Shown here piece by piece: positions 17,131-23,262 of a stretch of 33,747 bases of DNA. The notes beneath the pieces were generated by a model, which worked only from the letters and a program-made list of their open reading frames with translations, did no database searches and was not told the DNA's origin. The translations under genes and the position numbers were made by a program. The stretch is from Gemmatimonadota bacterium. Its GTDB lineage: Bacteria; Gemmatimonadota; Gemmatimonadetes; Gemmatimonadales; GWC2-71-9. The first letter of the stretch is position 1. Each line of letters begins with the position of its first letter. The DNA lies in NCBI GenBank assembly GCA_029262155.1, contig JAJCZW010000048.1:1-33747 (forward strand), in the 5' to 3' direction.

Positions 17131-18755
17131 TCCTCTGACATGAACGGGTAGTCGTACACCCGCGGTGGGTCGTAGGTCTCCTTGATCGTTCGTGGAGAGA
17201 CCCATCGGAGGAGGTTGAGCATCGAACCTGCTTTGTCGTTCGTCCCGGAGGCCCGGCCACCCCCGAACGGCTGCTGACCTACCACGGCACCCGTCGGCTT
17301 GTCATTGATGTAGTAGTTGCCGGCGGCATGTCGGAGGGTGTCGGTCGCCTCACGAATCGCCGAGCGGTCCCGGGCAAAGACGGCACCGGTCAAGGCGTAG
17401 GGACTGGTACGATCGACCAACTGGAGGGTGTCGGTCCAGGCGGCGTCCGGATAGGGATACACCGTCAGAACCGGGCCAAAAATCTCTTCACACATGGTCC
17501 GGTAGCTCGGATCTGACACTTCCAACAGCGTGGGCTGCACAAAATACCCCTCTGCATCATCGGTCCCCCCTCCAAACAGCACCTTCGCGCTCGGATCTGA
17601 CTTCGCCTGCATCAGGTAACCCCGGATCTTCTCGAAGGCGCGTGGGTCGATCACGGCACCAAGGAAATTCTGGAAATCCGCGACATCGCCCATCTTGATC
17701 TCGGCGAGCATGGCACCCACTCGATCCCGGACCGCCGGCCACAGACTGGCTGGCACATACGCTCGGGACGCGGCACTGCATTTCTGCCCCTGGTATTCAA
17801 ACGCCCCACGTACCATGGCCACTGCCAAGGAATCAACATCGGCGCTGGGATGGGCCACGATGAAATCCTTGCCACCCGTCTCACCGACAAGACGGGGATA
17901 GGCGGCGTATCGATCGAGACGATCTGCCACACCACGCCAGAGCAGTTGGAACACCGCGGTCGACCCGGTGAAGTGAATACCGGCCAGCCCGCGATCATCA
18001 AGGAGCTGCGACGTGATCGCTGCAGAATCGCCATGAACAAAGTTGATGACGCCCGGGGGGAGTCCGGCTTCTTCAAAAATCTGATACACGTAATAGTTGC
18101 TGAGTGTCGCGGTTGCCGCCGGCTTCCAGATAACCGCGTTCCCCATCAGAGCGGGCGCCGACGAGAGGTTGCCCCCGATGGCGGTGAAGTTGAATGGGGT
18201 GATCGCGTAGACAAATCCTTCCAGCGGCCGATGATCCAGTCGATTCCATGCGCCGGGCCCACTGTGGGGCTGTTCTGCGAGGACTCGCTCCGCGAAATGC
18301 ACATTATACCTGAGAAAATCGATCAGCTCGCACGCGCTATCGATTTCGGCCTGGAAAGCGGTTTTGCTCTGGCCCAGCATGGTGGCCGCATTCACCACTT
18401 GGCGCCAGCGGCCCGCCAGCAGATCCGCCGCTCGGAGAAACACCGCTGCCCGATCCTCGAATCGCCATGAGGCCCACTCTCGTTGGGCTTCCTTCGCGGC
18501 TCGAATGGCGTCAGCAATCGTCGCCGTATCGGTGTGATGCACCGTAGCGATCTTATGACCGTGACGGTGAGGCATCACCACGTCGCCGGTGTCGCCACTC
18601 CGAATCGGCTTGCCGCCGACGATCGCCGGGATCTCGACGACCTGACCCGCCTGTCGTTCGAGTTCCGCCTTGAGTGCCACGCGTTCGGGAGTCCCCGGTG
18701 CATAACTCAGGATCGGTTCATTCACGGGAGACGGAGTATTGGATGTTCCACTCAT
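17127..18755 (-). CDS. pruA: L-glutamate gamma-semialdehyde (1-pyrroline-5-carboxylate) dehydrogenase
   Basis: This is a 542-residue aldehyde dehydrogenase of the group 1 P5CDH type, which oxidises glutamate semialdehyde to glutamate with NAD+ in proline and arginine catabolism. Visible residues are the cofactor loop (PFNFTAIGGNLSSAPALMGN), the Rossmann segment IHFTGSTAVF, the general-base glutamate in LVGETGGKDF (Glu292) and the nucleophile in GQKCSAASR (Cys326). Further on are CEEIFGPVLTVYPY and the C-terminal QQPFGGGRASGTNDKAG. Unlike PutA it has no proline dehydrogenase domain, and no separate prodh gene is in the window. It starts only 2 bp after the binding-protein gene and overlaps the secreted unknown by 4 bp. 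Confidence 0.94.
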   Translation of the reverse strand: MSGTSNTPSPVNEPILSYAPGTPERVALKAELERQAGQVVEIPAIVGGKPIRSGDTGDVVMPHRHGHKIATVHHTDTATIADAIRAAKEAQREWASWRFEDRAAVFLRAADLLAGRWRQVVNAATMLGQSKTAFQAEIDSACELIDFLRYNVHFAERVLAEQPHSGPGAWNRLDHRPLEGFVYAITPFNFTAIGGNLSSAPALMGNAVIWKPAATATLSNYYVYQIFEEAGLPPGVINFVHGDSAAITSQLLDDRGLAGIHFTGSTAVFQLLWRGVADRLDRYAAYPRLVGETGGKDFIVAHPSADVDSLAVAMVRGAFEYQGQKCSAASRAYVPASLWPAVRDRVGAMLAEIKMGDVADFQNFLGAVIDPRAFEKIRGYLMQAKSDPSAKVLFGGGTDDAEGYFVQPTLLEVSDPSYRTMCEEIFGPVLTVYPYPDAAWTDTLQLVDRTSPYALTGAVFARDRSAIREATDTLRHAAGNYYINDKPTGAVVGQQPFGGGRASGTNDKAGSMLNLLRWVSPRTIKETYDPPRVYDYPFMSEE

Positions 18756-18757
18756 GG

Positions 18758-19744
18758 TCAGCGTCCGGCAGTTGAAGGAGAAAAGGAATCTGAGGTCACC
18801 CGGTTCCAGTCAGGAAAAAGCGACGCCGGGGGTGTCCCGGATGCCACAGGATGGTCCATCGCAAGAAACCCAAAGGTGGTGAGAATGTGCTGTCCCTTCG
18901 GCGAGAGCACAAACCGGACAAAGTCGGCCGCGAGGTCTGGGTGGGCCGCGTGGTCCGGGATCGTCAGCGCGTAGACGATCGCCGCTCCCCGAATCTCGAC
19001 CCTTTCACCTTGGGCTCCCGGGACCGACACCCGCGCCCGCTGGTACCATGGGTTGAGCGTTGGGTCGTCGAGGGCAATGCTATCAGGCAAGGGAAGGTAG
19101 TCCGTCCCCGTCATCAGAGCATGTGACCGATAGGACCAAGCGTAGTCGAGGTCTCCGGTTTGAATCAACGCGAGCAGATCGGCTCCCTTCTCCCGCATAT
19201 ACCGGGGCGGTGAAGCCGCGAGTAGTTGATCGGTAAGACCGGAAATGGGAGAGGCCTTTCCTGCCAGCTGCATGGCCATCACTGCCCGATACCCGTTGGG
19301 ATCGCGATCCGGATCCGCCCGCCCAATCCGGAGACCTGGTTGCAACAAGATCTCAGTCCATGGCCCTGACCCCGGAGGCGCCGAGGCACTGCGCAAGAGG
19401 ACCAGCGCATTACGAGCAAAGGTGACCTGCCAGGTGGCGTAGTCGGGCATCAAGAGCGCAGGAATGACCGCCGCATCCGCTACGGCCAGCAGATCGGGGA
19501 TCTTCTCAAGGTCAGAGATTTTTCGGGCGGCTTCCAAGCTTCCGGAATGCTCCTGCACCCCCACGACCCCATCATGCTCAACGACGAAACTGTCGAGGAG
19601 CGCACGCATGGGACCGGCCAACGATCCCGCGTTGAACACGAGCAGGGTGGTGGAGGAGCCGGTACCCGCGCCGGACCGGCAGGCACCGAGCAGTAGACCG
19701 ACCAGTACGGTGGCGCGCGAGAGTCGAAACCGTGTATACAACAT
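18758..19744 (-). CDS. Molybdate/tungstate-type substrate-binding lipoprotein (ModA/WtpA-like)
   Basis: This is a 328-residue extracellular solute-binding protein. A signal peptide ends in the lipobox LLGAC (Cys22), so the protein is probably lipid-anchored outside the inner membrane. The mature N-terminus LLVFNAGSLAGPMRALLDSF and the segment RIGRADPDRDPNGYRAVMAMQLAG match the WtpA/ModA-like group that binds tungstate or molybdate. The later YAWSYRSHA and FVRFVLSPKGQHIL also fit. I chose the ATG at 19742-19744, which begins at the signal peptide. No ABC permease or ATPase gene is nearby; instead pruA follows after 2 bp. The ligand is inferred from similarity only; another oxyanion is possible. 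Confidence 0.85.
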   Translation of the reverse strand: MLYTRFRLSRATVLVGLLLGACRSGAGTGSSTTLLVFNAGSLAGPMRALLDSFVVEHDGVVGVQEHSGSLEAARKISDLEKIPDLLAVADAAVIPALLMPDYATWQVTFARNALVLLRSASAPPGSGPWTEILLQPGLRIGRADPDRDPNGYRAVMAMQLAGKASPISGLTDQLLAASPPRYMREKGADLLALIQTGDLDYAWSYRSHALMTGTDYLPLPDSIALDDPTLNPWYQRARVSVPGAQGERVEIRGAAIVYALTIPDHAAHPDLAADFVRFVLSPKGQHILTTFGFLAMDHPVASGTPPASLFPDWNRVTSDSFSPSTAGR

Positions 19745-19826
19745 GGCGAAGAAGATAACGCCCTCGACTATATTGTCTGTGACTTCATGCTCCCTTGTTG
19801 CTCGACCCCACGGCCCTGAGGATCTC

Positions 19827-20210
19827 ATGCCCCGTGTGATGCTCCTGTTCACGTTGACCGCCGCCCTTGCAAGTTGCCGAACCTACGACGCCTACGCTCC
19901 GGTCACCGACCAAGCGGGGCTGGTTCCAGCCAGCCAAGCAGCTCAGTACGGGGCCGAGCAGGCTCAAGCGATTGCCATCGGGCGCGCGCTGGGGGCGGCC
20001 TATGCCGGCGACCGGCCAACTGACTACGCTCGCCAGGTCACCGGGTCGATCGAGTATGCTCTCTCGTTGCCCGGTGTGAGATCGGTTGTGCCAGACACCC
20101 TTGGCCACCGCCTCACCGTGACCTTTGCGAGCGGCTGGCGAACTGCGGTCCTCCCCATCCCCGACGGGGTGGCTCCCGATTCCACCCCGGGGCTACCACC
20201 CCGGCCTTAA
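19827..20210 (+). CDS. Small putative lipoprotein of unknown function
   Basis: This is a 127-residue protein with a short signal peptide ending in a lipobox (LASC, Cys17). It is therefore probably a membrane-anchored envelope protein. The mature part is not recognised; it contains an alanine-rich helix (AAQYGAEQAQAIAIGRALGAAYAG) and an apparent beta-hairpin (RLTVTFASGWRTAVLPI). The ATG at 19827 has GAGG six bases upstream and starts exactly at the signal peptide; earlier in-frame codons would overlap the divergent binding-protein gene. It precedes cutA by 7 bp and is probably co-transcribed with it. An AT-rich box (TATATT, 19769-19774) in the divergent gap might be part of its promoter. Confidence 0.72.
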   Translation: MPRVMLLFTLTAALASCRTYDAYAPVTDQAGLVPASQAAQYGAEQAQAIAIGRALGAAYAGDRPTDYARQVTGSIEYALSLPGVRSVVPDTLGHRLTVTFASGWRTAVLPIPDGVAPDSTPGLPPRP

Positions 20211-20217
20211 TCGGCGC

Positions 20218-20547
20218 ATGGAACTCGCGATCGTACGGACCACAACGGCATCGTGCGCCGAAGCAGAACAGATCGGGACAGCCGTCGTACACGGACGGCT
20301 CGCTGCGTGCGTGCAGATTACCGGACCGATTCGCAGTATCTATCGGTGGAAAGGAACGGTTGAATCGAGTGACGAGTGGATCTGTGACTGTAAGACCGTT
20401 CCCGAACTTGCGGACACTCTGATGGAACGGATCAAGACCCTGCATTCGTATGAGGTCCCGGAGATCATCGTGCTCCCCGTGATGAGGGGGCATGCTGCGT
20501 ACCTCACCTGGCTGCGGGGGGAGGTGGACGACCGTCCCGCTCTGTAA
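20218..20547 (+). CDS. cutA: CutA1-family protein (divalent cation tolerance)
   Basis: This is a 109-residue protein of the trimeric CutA1 family. The family blocks are clear: an opening strand followed by AEAEQIGTAVVHGRLAACVQI, IYRWKGTVESSDEW, and HSYEVPEIIVLPV with the closing YLTWLRGEV. CutA1 is linked with copper and other divalent-cation tolerance in E. coli, but its biochemical role remains unclear. The ATG at 20218 fits the family N-terminus; there is no strong ribosome binding site, and it lies only 7 bp after the lipoprotein gene, so coupled translation is likely. Confidence 0.92.
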   Translation: MELAIVRTTTASCAEAEQIGTAVVHGRLAACVQITGPIRSIYRWKGTVESSDEWICDCKTVPELADTLMERIKTLHSYEVPEIIVLPVMRGHAAYLTWLRGEVDDRPAL

Positions 20548-20605
20548 CATCTGAAACTCTCGCCAACCGTCGCTCGTCTCGTGGAACGCACGGCCTCAAT
20601 TCCAG

Positions 20606-20637
20606 CCCATTCCAAGAGGATCCCATTCCAAGAGGAT
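20606..20637 (+). repeat. Perfect tandem 16-bp duplication carrying two ribosome binding sites
   Basis: CCCATTCCAAGAGGAT occurs twice head to tail, at 20606-20621 and 20622-20637, without mismatch. Each copy includes AAGAGGA, a good Shine-Dalgarno sequence. The second copy sits eight bases before the ATG at 20644; the first is 16 bases farther away and is out of range unless the mRNA folds. It lies outside the coding region of the YIP1 gene if the ATG at 20644 is used. Confidence 0.9.
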
Positions 20638-20643
20638 GAAGAA

Positions 20644-21372
20644 ATGACAGACACAGCCGTTGCCTCGGGCAGTCCGTGGTGGGAGGATGTTGTAGACGTC
20701 TTCATTGCTCCCGGCACCCTCTTCGACCGTCGCGCCATCACTCCAAAAATTGGCGGCGCCTTTCTGGTGCTGATCATTGGTGTCACGGTACTCTACTACG
20801 CTACCACCGCCGCAATGGCCCCGATTTACGACGCCGAGTTTCTTACGGGCGCCCAAGCTGCCATGAAGGACAACTCGAATCTTACAATGGAGCAGTTGCA
20901 GCAGGTCCGAGGTGTCACCCAGAGGTTTGCCGGCGTCCTGGTCGCACTCACCATCGCGATCGGGAGTCTCCTTCTCTCACTTGTCGTGTGGGCGGTCGGG
21001 AATCTGTTCAGCGCGAAGCTCGACTTCAAGAAGGGCTTCATGATCGCTGTCTTCGCCTTCTTTCCGCGGATGGTCGAGTTCATTACCAATGCGATCCAGG
21101 CCCTCCTGATGTCCGAAGCGAGCCTCACATCACGTTACAGCGTCAGCTTGGGCGTCGGTCGATTTCTCGACCCTAAGTCAACGGCACCCGCCGTCTTGGG
21201 GCTGTTCGGAAGGGTGGACCTCTTCACCCTCTGGGTGACGATCGTCATCACGATCGGATTGATGCGGGTCGGGAAGCTGCCGCGGAATCAAGCCATCGGT
21301 GCCGCCCTTGTCATATGGCTGGTCGGAGCGCTTCCAGCGGTGTGGGCTGCCTTCAGGGCTGCGTCGGCATAG
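20644..21372 (+). CDS. YIP1-family membrane protein
   Basis: This is a 242-residue integral membrane protein with five hydrophobic segments, at about residues 35-57, 95-122, 130-150, 175-205 and 210-235. The opening SPWWEDVVDVFIAPGTLFDRR is the usual YIP1-domain start in bacterial members, where a short amphipathic helix precedes the first membrane span. The role of bacterial YIP1 proteins is not established. The ATG at 20644 follows a duplicated ribosome binding site; the longer frame from 20581 would translate through that duplication and adds no family sequence. The next gene begins about 34 bp downstream. Confidence 0.83.
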   Translation: MTDTAVASGSPWWEDVVDVFIAPGTLFDRRAITPKIGGAFLVLIIGVTVLYYATTAAMAPIYDAEFLTGAQAAMKDNSNLTMEQLQQVRGVTQRFAGVLVALTIAIGSLLLSLVVWAVGNLFSAKLDFKKGFMIAVFAFFPRMVEFITNAIQALLMSEASLTSRYSVSLGVGRFLDPKSTAPAVLGLFGRVDLFTLWVTIVITIGLMRVGKLPRNQAIGAALVIWLVGALPAVWAAFRAASA

Positions 21373-21406
21373 ACAAGATCTGTACTCTCAGGAGGACACT
21401 GCCAGA

Positions 21407-21676
21407 ATGACACGTTCTCGTCTTCTTACCATAGCGATCATTACCGCTTTCATCGCATTTCTGGCTTGGAGTACCCTGAATTCGCAGCCGGTAACTTGCG
21501 ATGTCTGCGTCAGATACAGAGGGTTGGAGAACTGCGCCAGCGCCAGCGGCGTTTCTGAAGCAGAAGCGGCCGGCACGGCACAGACCACTGCCTGTGGGCC
21601 GCTCACAGGTGGCATGAATGATGCGATTGCTTGTGGTAACCTCCAGCCTCTCTCGCGGCAGTGCCGGACCCGATGA
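21407..21676 (+). CDS. Small exported six-cysteine protein of unknown function
   Basis: This is an 89-residue protein with a hydrophobic N-terminus (LLTIAIITAFIAFLAW) serving as signal peptide or membrane anchor. The exported part holds six cysteines (31, 34, 43, 63, 76, 86), the first two as a CDVC pair, enough for three disulfides. I have an impression that similar small proteins with a VTCxVCVRxRGxENCA-type core occur in several phyla, but I cannot name a family. AGGAGG lies about eleven bases before the ATG at 21407. It may be a client of the DsbA/VKOR pair encoded elsewhere in the window, which is inference only. Confidence 0.72.
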   Translation: MTRSRLLTIAIITAFIAFLAWSTLNSQPVTCDVCVRYRGLENCASASGVSEAEAAGTAQTTACGPLTGGMNDAIACGNLQPLSRQCRTR

Positions 21677-21729
21677 GAGCCTCCCCCCGACTACAGGGGG
21701 ATTTACAAACCGGCGGCCAGGTGGGTCCC

Positions 21730-22176
21730 ATGATCGGATCCGAACGGAACCTGACAATTCACGAGATTGAGGATGGCGAGGAATTCTCCGCTTGGCTTGG
21801 CGAACTCCTCGACAACCACCCTTCGACCCGTCTTGTTGACCTCAGCATCGAGCAGCGCCATCTGGCGTTGGCCAATGAGATTGGGGATTGGATTGGTGGC
21901 GTGCGCTACACCCTGCGCGGGGGAGTCGCAACTCTGATGGAGATTGGTGTCGTCCCGGCCGAACGTGGTCGCGGTCACGCCCTTCGCCTGCTCACTGCAT
22001 TCCAAGCCCATGCCGAGGCTGACGGGGCGCATCTCGCCGAGTTCTGGACCTCGACTCTGCAGACCGAGCCCCTCCTTTCGGCACTCGGGTGGAAGCTCCG
22101 CCTGACCCGGGACGGCTACTGGAATGGCGCTCGTTGGTATCTCTTCGAGCGGGAATTCGATCCTCTCAGCCCCTGA
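21730..22176 (+). CDS. GNAT-family N-acetyltransferase
   Basis: This is a protein of about 148 residues with the GNAT acetyl-CoA motif A visible as MEIGVVPAERGRGHALRLL (the Q/RxxGxA loop). It is followed by a helix and the segment LLSALGWKLRL, typical of motif B. The fold transfers acetyl from acetyl-CoA to an amine; the acceptor cannot be predicted. The ATG at 21730 has AGGTGG a few bases upstream; an ATG at 21673 and a GTG at 21661 in the same frame are alternatives, but these would overlap the end of the six-Cys gene or lie very close to it. The N-terminal 40 residues are acidic and not typical. Confidence 0.8.
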   Translation: MIGSERNLTIHEIEDGEEFSAWLGELLDNHPSTRLVDLSIEQRHLALANEIGDWIGGVRYTLRGGVATLMEIGVVPAERGRGHALRLLTAFQAHAEADGAHLAEFWTSTLQTEPLLSALGWKLRLTRDGYWNGARWYLFEREFDPLSP

Positions 22177-22242
22177 ACTCCTGGAACAGCCTCGCCAGCC
22201 ACTATCATTCGCACAGACCCCCGTTTGGGAAGGACGAAGCCT

Positions 22243-22830
22243 GTGAGCGCCTGGGGCGTTGCCAGTATCGTAGAGCTTATCGTGAAGGCCGTCGCCGCCA
22301 TGGGAGTCGGTGCGGCATCTCTCATCGCGGGTACCCACTACGCTGTCCGGCGTGGCTATCTCCAACCGTTCAGTCCTTGGGCCAAAGCCATCCGCCGGTT
22401 GAGCGACCCCGCGCTCAAACCGATGGAGTCCCGATTGGTGCGGTCTGGGCGGAATCCTCAAGACGCCACCCTCTGGTTGCTCGGCGGCTCATTGCTCGTT
22501 GGGGTGCTCCTCATCAGCGGGACTCAGTGGCTCGTTGGAACCATCGCGTGGTCGGCCTCGATGGCGGCGTCCGGCCCCCGGGCCATTGCGTTCCTGCTTA
22601 TCAGCGGAGCAACAAATCTGCTCATCCTCGCTCTCGCCATCCGCGTGTTCGGGTCGTGGTTTGGGGTGGGGCGCTACAGTCGGGTCGGTCGGATCGTCTA
22701 CCCGATGACCGATTGGTTTCTTGAGCCGATACGACGACGACTCCCCACCTTCGGGCCGTTCGACTTGAGCCCACTCGTGGGGTACTTCGGATTGATCGTC
22801 ATCCGGGCGCTGTTGCTCGGGCTGTTGTGA
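22243..22830 (+). CDS. YggT-family membrane protein
   Basis: This is a 195-residue protein containing two related YggT units. The first has a membrane span followed by FSPWAKAIRRLSDPALKPMES. The second has a span followed by YPMTDWFLEPIRRRLP, then GPFDLSPLVGYFGLIVIRALL, the strongly conserved YggT block. YggT proteins are inner-membrane or thylakoid proteins tied to membrane organisation and osmotic or division phenotypes; the mechanism is not settled. The GTG at 22243 has GGGAAGG about nine bases upstream; a TTG at 22225 is an alternative. Its stop overlaps the yggU-like GTG as GTGA. The YggT-YggU pairing is a common genomic neighbourhood. Confidence 0.88.
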   Translation: MSAWGVASIVELIVKAVAAMGVGAASLIAGTHYAVRRGYLQPFSPWAKAIRRLSDPALKPMESRLVRSGRNPQDATLWLLGGSLLVGVLLISGTQWLVGTIAWSASMAASGPRAIAFLLISGATNLLILALAIRVFGSWFGVGRYSRVGRIVYPMTDWFLEPIRRRLPTFGPFDLSPLVGYFGLIVIRALLLGLL

Positions 22831-23117
22831 CCGGCTGGCTGACGCCTCACGCCGAGGGTATTCGGCTCTCGGTGTATGTCCAACCTCGCGCGTCACGAAC
22901 CGAGTGCACCGGAGTGCATGGTGACGCGATACGAATTCGCCTGGCAGCACCCCCGGTCAACGGGGCGGCGAATGATGCCCTGATCCGATTTCTCGCCCAA
23001 CGTCTTGGTGTCTCCCGGGACTCGATTCGAGTTGTGCACGGGCAGACCGGTCGGCGTAAACTGGTCGAAGTCCTCGGCGTCAGCGTTCAGCAGGCTGCAA
23101 GCGGTCTTGGCGTCTAG
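22827..23117 (+). CDS. DUF167 / YggU-family protein
   Basis: This is a 96-residue protein of the YggU family. The core shows the conserved VQPRASRTECTGVHGDAIRIRL and APPVNGAANDALIRFLAQRLGV, followed by VHGQTGRRKLVEV. Structures of family members show a small alpha/beta fold; the function is unknown. It starts with GTG overlapping the stop of the YggT gene by 4 bp, so the pair is translationally coupled. About 50 bp separate its stop from the predicted riboswitch leader of metH, so metH may have its own promoter in this gap, though I could not identify a convincing one. Confidence 0.88.
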   Translation: MTGWLTPHAEGIRLSVYVQPRASRTECTGVHGDAIRIRLAAPPVNGAANDALIRFLAQRLGVSRDSIRVVHGQTGRRKLVEVLGVSVQQAASGLGV

Positions 23118-23169
23118 CCCTTGCCGACGCACAATCATCTATTAGTCTTGAGGGTAGGACAATCCATTT

Positions 23170-23219
23170 CGTGGCGATTTGCGCGATTGCGGCCACGTAA
23201 AAAAATCCGCTAAAACGCA
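23170..23219 (+). ncRNA. Predicted SAM-II riboswitch upstream of metH
   Basis: The elements lie in the SAM-II order. P1 is CGTGGC (23170-23175) with GCCACG (23192-23197). The loop strand starts GATTT (23176-23180), then GCG (23181-23183), then ATTGC (23186-23190). The A-rich strand lies at 23199-23205, then GCTAAA (23209-23214), then CGC (23216-23218). GCG pairs with CGC as the pseudoknot, and GC of ATTGC pairs with GC of GCTAAA. From memory, the crystallised metagenomic SAM-II aptamer has the same GAUUU, AUUGC and GCUAAA blocks with ACC/GGU as the pseudoknot pair, so this site keeps pairing with different bases. The known role is to bind S-adenosylmethionine and repress methionine or SAM genes; the next gene is metH. 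Confidence 0.85.
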
Positions 23220-23243
23220 GCCCTGGCCCGTTTTGGCCGGGGC
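23220..23243 (+). terminator. Hairpin directly after the riboswitch, possible attenuator
   Basis: A 9-bp stem GCCCTGGCC / GGCCGGGGC (one T-G wobble) with loop CGTTTT begins one base after the riboswitch end. The trailing sequence TTCGTATT is only partly T-rich. The 5' arm TGGCC (23224-23228) is complementary to GGCCA (23191-23195) in the 3' arm of P1, so the hairpin and an alternative fold exclude each other. It could be a SAM-dependent terminator, or only a stable element near the metH ribosome binding site (GGAG, 23252-23255). Confidence 0.45.
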
Positions 23244-23262
23244 TTCGTATTGGAGCCTCACC

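Noticed and set aside
19744-19826. TATATT/TATAGT box in the gap between the binding-protein gene and the small lipoprotein gene as a divergent promoter
   Set aside because: No acceptable -35 box lies 16-18 bp away on either strand, so I did not annotate it.
23118-23169. A metH promoter just upstream of the riboswitch
   Set aside because: Candidate boxes (TTGGCG with CACAAT, or GACAAT alone) are poorly matched or badly spaced, so no promoter is called although one is expected.
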